The notes under the pieces: model-generated
The model's database searches: none
Told to the model about the DNA's origin: nothing
Seen by the model: only the letters and a program-made list of their open reading frames with translations
Translations under genes and position numbers: made by a program
Source: Paenibacillus oralis
GTDB lineage: Bacteria > Bacillota > Bacilli > Paenibacillales > Paenibacillaceae
Length of the DNA stretch: 64,000 nt
Assembly: GCF_003863965.1 (NCBI RefSeq)
Contig: NZ_RRCN01000001.1
Location: 2,996,304-3,060,303 of the forward strand
Direction of reading: 5' to 3'
Shown here: positions 1 to 8,871 of the stretch, piece after piece
Position numbering within the stretch: the stretch's first letter is position 1
Layout: each line of letters starts with the position of its first letter

Positions 1-90
1 AGCTGAGTCCGATTACTTTGGCGGGGCCCGGAAAGGCAAACGCAAATTAGTTTCGTATCCAGTTTTCAAGGATTAATACCTTGAAAATCG
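1..90 (+). other. 23S-5S rRNA spacer
   Basis: This stretch lies directly upstream of the 5S rRNA and should be the spacer after the 23S gene. The conserved end of 23S is not visible, so that gene lies outside the window. The spacer contains a short inverted repeat (TTTTCAAGG near 63 and CCTTGAAAA near 79) just before the 5S, as expected of an rRNA processing stem. I see no tRNA in it. Confidence 0.6.
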
Positions 91-207
91 TTTGGTGGCG
101 ATGGCGGAGGGGTTCCACGCGTACCCATCCCGAACACGGCCGTTAAGCCCTCCAGCGCCGATGGTACTTGGACCGAAGGGTCCTGGGAGAGTAGGACGCC
201 GCCAAGC
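91..207 (+). rRNA. rrf: 5S ribosomal RNA
   Basis: A complete 5S rRNA of about 117 nt. The 5' strand TTTGGTGGCGATGGCGGAGG pairs with the 3' strand ending in GACGCCGCCAAG to form helix I. The conserved CCCATCCCGAACACGG segment (loop B/C) and the GGGAGAGTAGGACGCCGCCAAGC 3' portion are present. It is followed at once by a strong intrinsic terminator, so this is the last gene of an rRNA operon read on the plus strand. Confidence 0.96.
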
Positions 208-219
208 AAGATAGAAGAG

Positions 220-249
220 CACCGCCGATAACTCGGCGGTGTTTTTTTT
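220..249 (+). terminator. rRNA operon terminator
   Basis: The arms CACCGCCGA and TCGGCGGTG flank a 4-nt loop and are followed by eight T residues, a canonical intrinsic terminator 12 nt after the 5S rRNA. Confidence 0.93.
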
Positions 250-296
250 GCATTGTTAAAGTGTTTGCAGCGAGATGAAACGGAACGTACTGAGGC

Positions 297-478
297 TAAC
301 GGACCTGAGCGACGTTATTTGGTCAAAACGAGGGGTTAGAAATTCTAACGGACAGAGCGGACCTTATTTCCTTCAAATTGGCGTCAACGTCTGTATTTTT
401 AGCCCAATAGCGTCATCTGAGTCCGTTAGAACGGGAAATACCCGGGAAATGGACGAATAAGGTCTTTCCTGTCCGTTA
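297..478. repeat. Four-copy intergenic array, family A, copy 1
   Basis: The unit is TAACGGAC-N6-GACCTTATTT. Two forward units start at 297 and 346 and two inverted units end at 428 and 478. Pair spacings are 49 and 50 bp, and the inner pair is about 59 bp apart centre to centre. A second array of the same family lies at 44678-44860, including a shared GGGAAATACCCGGGAAATGG segment between units 3 and 4. Nothing here looks coding: the 61-codon open frame across it has no ribosome binding site and follows the repeat. Confidence 0.8.
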
Positions 479-762
479 CGGGTTTACGGGGGGGACAAAA
501 CTCGTTTTGACAAAAATGAGATCGCAGTCAGGATCGCTTATCGACCGGTTCGGGGGTAATCCATCCAGTGAAGGGGCTTCTATCGGCTCAACTGGTTAAA
601 AAGCGGTGAAAAAAACGTCAACTTTTGGTCGAAAGGGAAAAGAAACTGTAAGCTTGGTTGTTATCAATTCTGTCGAAGCAGCAGCTATAATGATAAAAGT
701 AACGGAGGAAGAACGGCGGCTTTGTACATATAACAGAAAATGATCATCAGGAGGAGACTAAC
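479..762 (+). other. Intergenic region upstream of the amine-oxidase-like gene
   Basis: No gene is seen between the family A array and the gene at 763. A possible -10 box TATAAT lies at 686-691, but no good -35 at the right spacing stands out. The strong ribosome binding site AGGAGGAG at about 750 belongs to the downstream gene. Confidence 0.4.
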
Positions 763-1896
763 ATGAACAAAATGATGCGCTTGGGAGCTATTGCCGTGGG
801 GGCAAGCTTGTTATGCGGTGGAATACTGCTTCCGGTTGATCCGGGCCATGCGACTGCAGCGGCGCAAAAACCTCAAGCGGTGCAAAATGGGAATGCCAAC
901 GCGGCAGCAACCAAGAATAAAAATACCGCCCCCAATGCGGTTGCTCTTCAAGTAAACGGTGAGAAAACGGGACTGCAGGGGCTATTGCTTGACGGAAAAA
1001 CGTTCGTTCCGGCCGCTTTTTTTCGGGATGCGTTAAAAATTCCCACGAGCTATGATTCCAAATCAAAGACTTATAAGATCGGCCAAGGTTACCGGCAGTT
1101 AACTATCGAAATGGCTGGAGGAAGCGTGATATCTTCCATTAATGGTTTCTATGTAGGAGAGGCCAAGCTCATTAACGGAAGGCTCTACGTTCCTTTTCAA
1201 TGGGTGAAGGACTATCTTGGTTATGGTGCGGTATGGAATAAGGCCGCCAAGCAGTTGAACGTCATGAAAAGCCGGGAGAATAAAGTGACGGTGACCACCT
1301 CAAGCTATGACAAGGAGAGCAAGCAGGCTTCGGTTCATCTCCAATATCCGCAACTGAGCGGCACGGGGAATGCGGAGGCGGAGAAGGCGATCAATGCGGT
1401 TTTTGAAAAAGAGATCGGGGACTACAAAGAGCATATCGCCAAGGTTATGAAGGAAGCCGGCGATCAGAGCGCAACGGATCCGTATACTTTTGGCAACTCG
1501 TATCTTGTCACCTATAATCAAAACGGCGTGCTCAGCCTGCTGCTGGAATACACGGAGTATACCGGCGGAGCCCATGGCATGACGTATCGAACAGGATACA
1601 CTTTTTCGCTGAAAGATGGCAAAGCCTTGGGGCTAAGTGATCTGTTGGGTGCGAATAAGGATTATAAAAAACAACTAAACACACGGCTAGGCAAAGAGCT
1701 GAAAGCAAACCCCGGTTACCTGGGAGGCTTTAAAGGGATGAAGGAGCAACCGGATTTTTATTTGCTGCCGGGCCGCGTACAGATTTTTTTCCAATTGTAT
1801 GAATACACGGCTTATGCCGCAGGTTTTCCGGAATTTGGCTTTGCCTGGAATGAACTGCTTCCGAAAGGCGCCAATCCGTTTGGTTCTCTCAAATAA
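763..1896 (+). CDS. Secreted copper-amine-oxidase-N-domain protein with a C-terminal DUF3298-like domain
   Basis: This is a 377-aa exported protein. Residues 1-32 form a signal peptide with a hydrophobic core (AIAVGASLLCGGILL). Residues about 60-168 match the copper amine oxidase N-terminal domain common in Paenibacillus surface proteins, including the paired phrases KTFVPAAFFRDAL and GRLYVPFQWVKDYLG. Residues about 175-370 resemble the DUF4163/DUF3298 pair found in RsiV-like proteins, with the EYTGGAHG motif. Despite the domain name there is no catalytic amine oxidase domain, so an enzymatic role is not supported. An extracellular binding or sensing role is inferred. The start is fixed by AGGAGGAG nine bases upstream. 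It stands alone ahead of fhs. Confidence 0.85.
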   Translation: MNKMMRLGAIAVGASLLCGGILLPVDPGHATAAAQKPQAVQNGNANAAATKNKNTAPNAVALQVNGEKTGLQGLLLDGKTFVPAAFFRDALKIPTSYDSKSKTYKIGQGYRQLTIEMAGGSVISSINGFYVGEAKLINGRLYVPFQWVKDYLGYGAVWNKAAKQLNVMKSRENKVTVTTSSYDKESKQASVHLQYPQLSGTGNAEAEKAINAVFEKEIGDYKEHIAKVMKEAGDQSATDPYTFGNSYLVTYNQNGVLSLLLEYTEYTGGAHGMTYRTGYTFSLKDGKALGLSDLLGANKDYKKQLNTRLGKELKANPGYLGGFKGMKEQPDFYLLPGRVQIFFQLYEYTAYAAGFPEFGFAWNELLPKGANPFGSLK

Positions 1897-2012
1897 CGCA
1901 AGCCTGCCAATTCCGTCACGCTTTTCCCGATTGTTTTCATGTACAATATGATTGTGCATTTTGTAGTTCGCCTTATTATTCACGATCATATTGCTGGAGG
2001 TAACTTAGGGGA

Positions 2013-3644
2013 ATGAAGCCGATTTTGGAAGTAGCCGCATCGTTTGGGATTGCGGACAAATATCTGGAATTGTACGGCCGTTATAAGAGCAAACTGGATC
2101 TGAATCTGCTAAACGATTTGCGTGACCGGCCCGACGGGAAATTAGTGCTGGTGACGGCCATGAATCCTACGCCGGCTGGGGAAGGAAAAACGTTGACGAC
2201 GATCGGTCTGGCGCAGGCGCTGAATGCGCTTGGAGAGCCGACGATCGCCGCGCTGCGGGAGCCGTCGCTGGGCCCGTGCTTAGGCATGAAGGGCGGAGCG
2301 ACCGGCGGAGGCAAGGCGCAAATTTTGCCGTCCGAAGACATCAATTTGCATTTTACCGGCGACATGCATGCCATCACTTCCGCGCATAACCTGCTCGCGG
2401 CGATGATCGACAATCATATTTTTCAGGGGAATGCGCTGCAAATCGACACGGGCCGCATTGTGTGGAAGCGCACGATGGACATGAACGACCGTAGTCTGCG
2501 GCAAATCGTTGTCGGATTGGGTGACGGAAACGGCAGGGTGCATGACTCCGGCTTTATCATCACGGCGGCATCGGAAGTCATGGCGGTGCTGTGCCTCAGC
2601 GAAGACGCGGACGATTTGAAGCGGCGCCTCGGCCGGATGGTGGTGGCCTATAACATGTCCGGGGAAGCGGTGACTGCGCTGCAAATCGGTTCGGTGGATG
2701 CGATGACCGTTTTGCTTAAGGAAGCGATCAAGCCCAATTTGGTGCAGACGGCGGAAGGAACCCCGGCCATTGTGCACGGAGGCCCGTTCGCCAATATCGC
2801 CCACGGGTGCAGCAGTGTCATCGGAACGAAAACCGCCTTGAAGCTGGCGAAAATCGTGGTGACGGAAGCCGGTTTCGGAGCGGATCTGGGCGCGGAGAAG
2901 TTTTTTGATATCAAGTGCTGCCAGGCCGGATTAACGCCGGACGCCGCGGTGCTCGTCGTTACCGTAAAGGCGCTGAAATATAATGGCGGCGTCCCCAAGG
3001 CGGAACTGGATAAACCGAATCCGGCCGCGCTGGAGGCTGGTCTGGCCAACATGAAACGGCATTTGGCGAACATCGGAAAATTCGGCGTTCCCGTGATGGT
3101 GGCCATCAACCATTTTGCGGGCGATGCGCAGGACGAGGTCCGGCTGGTCATTGAAGCATGCCGCCGCTTGGGGGTTCGGGCAGAACAGTCCGACGTCTGG
3201 GCTAAAGGCAGCGAGGGAGGTCTGGAAATGGCCCAGACACTGCGCGATATTTTGCGAGAGGAGCCTTCGCGGTATGTGCCGTTGTATCCAGAGGAGCTTG
3301 ATCTCCGGGCGAAAATCGAAACTATCGTGCGGGAAATCTACCGCGGCGCCGGCATCAAGCTGTCCGCCAAAGCGGAAGCGAGAATTCAGGAATTCGAGCG
3401 ATTCGGATTCGGCCGCTTGCCGGTGTGCATGGCGAAGACCCCGTATTCTTTCTCGGACCAGGCGGCTCTGCTCGGAGCGCCGGAAAATTTTGTGGTCCAG
3501 GTGCGTGACATAACGCTGTCCGCCGGGGCAGGCTTTATCGTCGCACATACCGGGAATATCGTTACGATGCCCGGCTTGCCTAAATCTCCGGCGGCGGAAC
3601 GAATCCATCTGGACGAGAACGGGGAAGTGGCCGGTTTATTATAG
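2013..3644 (+). CDS. fhs: Formate--tetrahydrofolate ligase
   Basis: A 543-aa enzyme that joins formate to tetrahydrofolate with ATP to give 10-formyl-THF in cytosolic one-carbon metabolism. The ATP-binding loop TPAGEGKTLTTIGL is at about residues 52-65. Family-typical segments REPSLGPCLGMKGGATGGG, INLHFTGDMHAI and GGPFANIAHGCSS follow in order. The C-terminal TGNIVTMPGLPKSPAAERI is intact. Length is close to the usual 550-560 aa. The start has GGAGG about ten bases upstream. No other folate gene is adjacent, and the gene seems to be transcribed alone. Confidence 0.97.
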   Translation: MKPILEVAASFGIADKYLELYGRYKSKLDLNLLNDLRDRPDGKLVLVTAMNPTPAGEGKTLTTIGLAQALNALGEPTIAALREPSLGPCLGMKGGATGGGKAQILPSEDINLHFTGDMHAITSAHNLLAAMIDNHIFQGNALQIDTGRIVWKRTMDMNDRSLRQIVVGLGDGNGRVHDSGFIITAASEVMAVLCLSEDADDLKRRLGRMVVAYNMSGEAVTALQIGSVDAMTVLLKEAIKPNLVQTAEGTPAIVHGGPFANIAHGCSSVIGTKTALKLAKIVVTEAGFGADLGAEKFFDIKCCQAGLTPDAAVLVVTVKALKYNGGVPKAELDKPNPAALEAGLANMKRHLANIGKFGVPVMVAINHFAGDAQDEVRLVIEACRRLGVRAEQSDVWAKGSEGGLEMAQTLRDILREEPSRYVPLYPEELDLRAKIETIVREIYRGAGIKLSAKAEARIQEFERFGFGRLPVCMAKTPYSFSDQAALLGAPENFVVQVRDITLSAGAGFIVAHTGNIVTMPGLPKSPAAERIHLDENGEVAGLL

Positions 3645-3702
3645 CAGCAGGAATTTCCATCTTTAATCTCTAATTAGTACGAAAATAGAAGGAGGTTTTT
3701 AG

Positions 3703-4176
3703 ATGGAGCGCCGGCATGAAGTATTGTTTGAGCAGTTGAATACGTACAGGAGCGAACTGTTGGGAGTAGTTGAAGGCATCACCGAAGAGGAAGGGGATAT
3801 CGTCCCGGAAGGCTTTAACAACAATATCCGCTGGAATTTGGGGCATGTTTTGCTTGATCAGTATTTATGGATACAGGCATTAACGAAAGAAGAAATACCA
3901 ATACCGTTGAAATTTAACGAATGGTTTGGATTTGGCACTGATCCAAGTCATTTCACGGAGGAGACGCCTTCACTGGGGAAATTGACTGAACTCCTAAGAC
4001 AACAGCCGCAGCTCATTAGGGAACAGAATGAAAGCCGCATGGAACAGCCGTTTCCGCCGGCGGAAATGGGCATGCATACGATTGAACAGGTGCTCGTAAG
4101 AACGATTTTTCACGAAGGGATGCATCTCGGAGCGATTTTGGCCATCAAAAGACAGCTTCGAAAGCTCTCCCGCTAA
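3703..4176 (+). CDS. DinB family protein
   Basis: A 157-aa four-helix-bundle protein of the DinB/YfiT superfamily, whose members are metal-binding and include bacillithiol transferases. A histidine in the phrase IRWNLGHVLLDQYLW (about residue 48) and a late FHEGMHLGAI motif (about 137-146) supply the three-histidine metal site typical of the fold. The substrate cannot be told from sequence. The start is preceded by GAAGGAGG. It lies 58 bp after fhs on the same strand and may be read from the same transcript. Confidence 0.85.
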   Translation: MERRHEVLFEQLNTYRSELLGVVEGITEEEGDIVPEGFNNNIRWNLGHVLLDQYLWIQALTKEEIPIPLKFNEWFGFGTDPSHFTEETPSLGKLTELLRQQPQLIREQNESRMEQPFPPAEMGMHTIEQVLVRTIFHEGMHLGAILAIKRQLRKLSR

Positions 4177-4208
4177 AAGGTTGACCATCACCTGCAGACC
4201 ATAAGCCC

Positions 4209-4250
4209 AAAAAACCGGAGAGGCCTCCAACAAGGGAAGCTTCTCCGGTT
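4209..4250 (-). terminator. Intrinsic terminator of the FMN-binding lipoprotein gene
   Basis: On the minus strand the arms AACCGGAGAAGC and GCCTCTCCGGTT form a 12-bp stem with one mismatch, followed by six T residues. It sits 29 bp after the stop of the gene at 4279-4851. The plus-strand side lacks a T tract. Confidence 0.85.
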
Positions 4251-4278
4251 CAATGGTAATCCGCTAAAAAATAGTGAA

Positions 4279-4851
4279 TTATTTCACACTCTTGGCCGCT
4301 TCAACCAGGGCTTTGACATATCCTTGGGTATCCACCAAAGTCGCTCCGCTGACGGCGTCAACCCATTGTTCCGCGCTTTTGTTGGACAGCTCGTCTTCGA
4401 GTTCGGCGACGGTTTTGCCGGTCACATATTGCTCAATTGCTGTGAGCGACTCGTCGACAGGCGTAGTTGCGCCGGCTTCCTCTTTCATGTGCTCGCTGTA
4501 ATACTCGGCATTGGCTTTTTTGGAGGCAAGCACCATTTTCGGGTCTTTGTAGTTTTGCCCAAAATCTTGGTCCGAATTAGGAACGCCTTTGGCTACATCG
4601 GTGCTCATAAACTGGTAATCGTCCAAGGATGCGCCGACGATTTTGTCGCCCTGCATGGCCACTACGGCAACCGTAAAGCATTTGGTACCGTGTGCGGCGT
4701 ATTCGACACGTCCCATTTTGACTGGTGCCGAGTCCACAGCGGTGGCTGCTGAGCCGGAACCGTTCTGCGCTTGACTGTTGCTGGAGCATCCGGCAAAAAC
4801 GGCGACCAGTCCCAGGCTAATCAGCAATAATGAGAATTTTTTCACAAACAT
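4279..4851 (-). CDS. FMN-binding-domain lipoprotein
   Basis: A 190-aa lipoprotein. A signal peptide ends in the lipobox VFAGC with the acylated cysteine at residue 22. The C-terminal half matches the FMN-binding domain seen in NqrC and in PplA-type electron-transfer lipoproteins. The flavinylation motif DAVSGAT is at about residues 165-171, and the acceptor threonine is kept. FMN would be attached by an ApbE transferase, which is not in this window. By analogy with PplA the protein may pass electrons outside the membrane, but no NADH dehydrogenase or other electron-transfer gene is nearby. It is a single-gene unit with its own terminator. Confidence 0.75.
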   Translation of the reverse strand: MFVKKFSLLLISLGLVAVFAGCSSNSQAQNGSGSAATAVDSAPVKMGRVEYAAHGTKCFTVAVVAMQGDKIVGASLDDYQFMSTDVAKGVPNSDQDFGQNYKDPKMVLASKKANAEYYSEHMKEEAGATTPVDESLTAIEQYVTGKTVAELEDELSNKSAEQWVDAVSGATLVDTQGYVKALVEAAKSVK

Positions 4852-5078
4852 GATTGCATAACCCCCTATAAAAATTAAATATTTGCCTTTTATTCATAAC
4901 ATGTTCTTAAGACCGGAGCCTATGATCTAACTCACCAAATTGTAAGCGTTATCGGCAAGAAAACCGGCGGACAGACAACCGCTTTAGAGCGATTGACACT
5001 TCAGGGTATTTCTGACAAACTCATCATAGGATTCCCGCAAAACAGTCGGAATCAAACTTGAGGAAAAGAGGTGGGTTT

Positions 5079-6260
5079 GTGGAAATCAGACAATTAACCG
5101 CAGACGAGTTTGATGACAGCTTGAATTTATCCGAGTATGCCTTCCAGTACAAATTACCGCCGGAGGATCGCGAGAACCAAAAAGCCCGGTTTAACCCCGA
5201 GCAGACCTGGGGGGCCTTTGAGGATGGCGAATTGCTGGCCAAGCTGACTTTGCTTCCGCTGCAAATATACATACAGGGGAGAGCTTTGCCGATGGGAGGC
5301 ATCGCCGGCGTCGCCACCTGGCCGGAGAACCGCCGGGGCGGACTCGTCAGCAGGCTGTTGTCCAAGGCGCTGGCCCGGATGAACGAGGATGGTCAGGTGT
5401 TGTCCTGCCTGCATCCCTTCTCCATTCCTTTTTACCGCAAATTCGGCTGGGAAGTGTACACCGATCACAAAAAATATAAGATCAGCACAAGCAATTTCCC
5501 GGTCAAAACGCAAGTTGGCGGTACGGTAAAACGCGACATTAAAGATATCGAGCTGCTGAACCGGATTTACCACAAGTTTGCCCTTAAATATAATGGTACC
5601 CTAGTTCGCGATACCGACTGGTGGGAGAGAATGGTAATCGGTACCGATGATCATACCGCGGTTTATTTTTCCGAAGCGGGCGAACCGGAAGGTTATACGA
5701 TATACCAGGTTAAAAACAGGGAGCTGCTGATTGACGAATTCGTATTTCTAAATGATACAGCAAGAAAAGGTTTGTGGACGTATTTGGCCAATCACGATTC
5801 GATGGTGACCCAGGCCGTGGTCGATCATGTCCCTGCGGACGATTTGCTGCCGTTTATGCTGCACGACCCCCGCTGTAACCAGGAGATCGCACCGTATTTT
5901 ATGGCCCGCATCGTAAACGCCGGCGCTTTTGTCGGTCAGTATTCGTTTGTTGCCCAGGCCCCGCAAACCCAAACGGCTCGGCTGAATCTTCGCATCATCG
6001 ACGGGGTTGCTCCATGGAATGACGGCTCATGGATGCTTGAAGTGGATGCCGAGGGGCACGGACAGCTGGCCAAGGCAGTACAGTCCGGCGAGGATACCGG
6101 GCTAACCTGCGATATCCAAACCTTGACAGCCATGCTGCTAGGTTATAAAAGACCGCGCGAGATGTACGCATACGGCCGCCTCACCGGCCCGGAACGGGAT
6201 ATGGAGACGCTGGAGCGGCTGATCCCGGTGAGCGCGACGGCTTTATTGGACTTTTTTTGA
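5079..6260 (+). CDS. Eis-like GNAT family N-acetyltransferase
   Basis: A 393-aa protein of the Eis family, which fuses two GNAT folds to a C-terminal sterol-carrier-like domain. The N-terminal acetyl-CoA site is visible as GVATWPENRRGGLVSRLLSKAL with the downstream FYRKFGWEVY signature. The final 100 residues (LRIIDGVAPWNDGSWML onward) form the SCP2-like part. Family members acetylate lysines or aminoglycosides, and the substrate here is unknown. The open frame extends seven codons further to a TTG at 5058. I chose the GTG at 5079 because AGAGGTGG lies at the right distance and the protein then begins MEIRQL, as family members do. Confidence 0.85.
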   Translation: MEIRQLTADEFDDSLNLSEYAFQYKLPPEDRENQKARFNPEQTWGAFEDGELLAKLTLLPLQIYIQGRALPMGGIAGVATWPENRRGGLVSRLLSKALARMNEDGQVLSCLHPFSIPFYRKFGWEVYTDHKKYKISTSNFPVKTQVGGTVKRDIKDIELLNRIYHKFALKYNGTLVRDTDWWERMVIGTDDHTAVYFSEAGEPEGYTIYQVKNRELLIDEFVFLNDTARKGLWTYLANHDSMVTQAVVDHVPADDLLPFMLHDPRCNQEIAPYFMARIVNAGAFVGQYSFVAQAPQTQTARLNLRIIDGVAPWNDGSWMLEVDAEGHGQLAKAVQSGEDTGLTCDIQTLTAMLLGYKRPREMYAYGRLTGPERDMETLERLIPVSATALLDFF

Positions 6261-6281
6261 CAAATAAATAGAAAAAAAGAC

Positions 6282-6318
6282 AAAGACCGAGGACAACCCA
6301 TGTCCATCGGTCTTTTTT
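6282..6318 (+). terminator. Intrinsic terminator after the Eis-like gene
   Basis: AAGACCGAGGACA and TGTCCATCGGTCTT form a stem with one mismatch over a 5-nt loop, followed by a run of Ts, 21 bp after the stop codon. Confidence 0.9.
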
Positions 6319-6443
6319 CTGCAATTCTCCCGTAATCAGAAAAATTCAAACCTCAAATCGCAATATTGCCTCCTCAAAAAATGTATCCGTTTTCGTTAGA
6401 CTGGAAATGAAAAATCCGGAAACCGAAGAAAGGGGTACATGAA

Positions 6444-7796
6444 ATGAAGAGATCAAAACCGTGGGCCATCCTGCTCGTTGCGGTCATGATGATGTCCTTG
6501 CTGGCCGCTTGCGGCGGAGGCGGGGGCAACAAGACAAGTAACGGCAACGCCAGCGCTCCCGCAACCACGAATGAAGGCGGAGGTTCGACAAACTCCGGAA
6601 CCGACAGCGGAGAAAAAATCGAACTGACCTTCTGGTCGCTGGGTACGACAAACTACGAGGATCTGGCCAAGGAATACACGGCAGAGCATCCGAACATTAC
6701 GGTTAAGTTCCAAAACACGTCCGACCAAACGGCGCACCATAACAACCTGACCACAGCGTTGTCCGCCGGTTCGGGCGCGCCTGACATCTTTATGTTGGAA
6801 ATCGCCTTCATGGAGCGTTTCATCAGCGCCAAAGACAAGTTCCACAACCTATATGATCTAGGCGCGAAAGACATCGAAAGCAACTATCTCGACTGGAAAT
6901 GGAAACAAGCGACTTCGGTCGACGGGTCTTTCCAATTGGGGCTGCCTACGGATATCGGGCCGACGGTTGTTTACTACCGGACGGACCTGGCTGAGCAGGC
7001 TGGACTCCCAACCGACCCGGACGGCTTTAGCGCCGCGATCGACTCGTGGGATAAATTCGCTACGGTGGCGAAGCAGTTCAAGGAAAAAACCGGCAAACCG
7101 TTTGCCGATTTGACGGATCTCGTCTACAACGGCTTACGCGACCAATCGCCGGACCAAATTTACTTCAATAAAGAGGATGGCGCTTTCATCGGCGATACGA
7201 ATCCTCAAGTGAAGAAAGCATACGATTTCACGGTGAAGGGCATTCAAGAAGGCTGGATCGGCAACTGGATTCTGTGGTCGCCGGAATGGCAAAACGCGAT
7301 CAACCAAGGCGATTTCGGCGTCATGCTCGGCCCGGCTTGGATTGCAGGTACGATCCGCAACGCCAAAGACTCCGCAGGCAAATGGCAAATCGCTCAGCTT
7401 CCGGAAGGCGCGGGCAACTGGGGCGGTTCCTTCCTGACGCTGCCGAAAGAAGGCAAACATCCGAAGGAAGCTTACGAATTCATCTCCTGGCTCGTGAACA
7501 AAGACAATCAGTTGAAATCGTTTAAAGACAGCGGCTTGTTCCCTTCGATTCCGGCCGTATACGAGGAACCGGATTTCAGTTCGGAGCCGGACGAATTCTT
7601 CAGCGGCCAAGTCATTGCCGAGGCGTACGCCAAGTCGGCGGAACGCGTAAAACCGGTCTACTACGGACCATTGCATGACCAGGTCGACACGATTATCAAA
7701 AACGCGCTCAAAAACGTGCTGGAGAAAAAAGCGGACCCGCAAAAAGAATGGGACGAAGCGATTAAGCAAGCGAAAACGCTGGTTGACCGCAGCTAA
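6444..7796 (+). CDS. Carbohydrate ABC transporter substrate-binding lipoprotein
   Basis: A 450-aa family-1 extracellular solute-binding protein. The signal peptide ends in SLLAAC, giving a lipid-modified Cys at residue 23, followed by a low-complexity Gly/Asn/Ser linker to about residue 58. The mature domain opens with IELTFWSLG and contains the typical sugar-binding phrases GAPDIFMLE, MLGPAWIAGTI and EAYEFISWLVN. It captures a sugar or oligosaccharide outside the membrane for the two permeases encoded next. A ribosome binding site AAGGGG precedes the ATG. No ATPase gene is in the locus, so a shared MsmX-type ATPase is inferred. Confidence 0.93.
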   Translation: MKRSKPWAILLVAVMMMSLLAACGGGGGNKTSNGNASAPATTNEGGGSTNSGTDSGEKIELTFWSLGTTNYEDLAKEYTAEHPNITVKFQNTSDQTAHHNNLTTALSAGSGAPDIFMLEIAFMERFISAKDKFHNLYDLGAKDIESNYLDWKWKQATSVDGSFQLGLPTDIGPTVVYYRTDLAEQAGLPTDPDGFSAAIDSWDKFATVAKQFKEKTGKPFADLTDLVYNGLRDQSPDQIYFNKEDGAFIGDTNPQVKKAYDFTVKGIQEGWIGNWILWSPEWQNAINQGDFGVMLGPAWIAGTIRNAKDSAGKWQIAQLPEGAGNWGGSFLTLPKEGKHPKEAYEFISWLVNKDNQLKSFKDSGLFPSIPAVYEEPDFSSEPDEFFSGQVIAEAYAKSAERVKPVYYGPLHDQVDTIIKNALKNVLEKKADPQKEWDEAIKQAKTLVDRS

Positions 7797-7908
7797 TATG
7801 AACAATTAGCAGTAACGAAATCCATTCAACTCATCCCGATTCGCAAGGGGGAACATGCCCTCTTGCGAATTTGGATTTACCCTTAATTCACACCTTGGAG
7901 GTGCGTCC

Positions 7909-8871
7909 ATGGCTGACACAGCAGCTACCGCAAGCCCGCTCCAGCCCGCTCCCGGAAAAAAAACGTTCTGGAACGAAACGAGGCGGAGCCGGCTTACGGC
8001 ATACACGTTTATATCGCCTTTCTTTATTTTATTTTCGATCTTCGGGTTATATCCGATCTTTTTCACCATCTATTTGTCCTTCTTTAAATGGGACGCCCTG
8101 GGCCCGATGAAATATGTCGGCTTCAAAAACTATGAGCTGATTACGTCCGACCCGACGTTTTGGATCTCCTTCAGCAATACGATCCTCATGGGCCTCATGG
8201 GTACGGTACCGCAGCTGATCGTTGCGCTGCTCGTCGCCGTGATGCTCAACTCGGCGCTCAACAAATACAAAAACACGTTCCGTGTTCTGTATTTCATGCC
8301 TAACATCACTTCGATCGTCGCCGTTACGCTCGTGTTCAGCACGATGTTCGGCAACAACGGGATGGTGAACTGGGTATTAAACAGCTTTGGCCTGGAAAGC
8401 GTCCCGTTCAACTCAGGCTGGTGGGGCGTTAAAATCGCCATCTCTACGATGGTCATGTGGCGTTGGATGGGTTATAACGCGATTATTTTCCTGTCCGGGC
8501 TGCAAAGCATTCCGACCGATATTTACGAGGCCGCGCGGATTGACGGGGCGAGCCGCTGGCAGCAATTGATCAACATTACGCTGCCGCTCCTCCGGCCGTT
8601 TATCCTCTTCGTCACACTGGTGTCCACGATCGGAGCACTGCAGCTTTTTACCGAACCATATGTGTTCCTCGGCCAAGGCGGCACCGGCTCCACGCGCCAG
8701 GAAGGCGTTACAATGGTTACGTATTTGTATAGCGAGGCGTTTAAGAACGGTTTCTTCGGAACGGCGGCGGCTACGGCGGTGCTGCTGTTTATCGCCACGA
8801 TTATTTTTTCGCTCCTTAACATGATGCTGTCAAGCCGCATGGGCGGAGATACGGGAGGGGAAAAGGCATGA
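7909..8871 (+). CDS. Sugar ABC transporter permease, MalF/UgpA type
   Basis: A 320-aa inner-membrane permease with six predicted transmembrane segments, the first at about residues 28-52. The EAA loop that docks the ATPase is clear: YEAARIDGASRWQQLINITLP. The open frame starts earlier, at 7855, but the ATG at 7909 follows GGAGGTG at the proper distance and gives the normal family N-terminus. It overlaps the next permease by 4 nt (ATGA), which indicates translational coupling. Confidence 0.93.
   Translation: MADTAATASPLQPAPGKKTFWNETRRSRLTAYTFISPFFILFSIFGLYPIFFTIYLSFFKWDALGPMKYVGFKNYELITSDPTFWISFSNTILMGLMGTVPQLIVALLVAVMLNSALNKYKNTFRVLYFMPNITSIVAVTLVFSTMFGNNGMVNWVLNSFGLESVPFNSGWWGVKIAISTMVMWRWMGYNAIIFLSGLQSIPTDIYEAARIDGASRWQQLINITLPLLRPFILFVTLVSTIGALQLFTEPYVFLGQGGTGSTRQEGVTMVTYLYSEAFKNGFFGTAAATAVLLFIATIIFSLLNMMLSSRMGGDTGGEKA

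Noticed and set aside
275..460. A 61-codon open frame after the 5S rRNA terminator
   Set aside because: It lies wholly inside the family A repeat array, has no ribosome binding site, and its codon pattern follows the repeat units.
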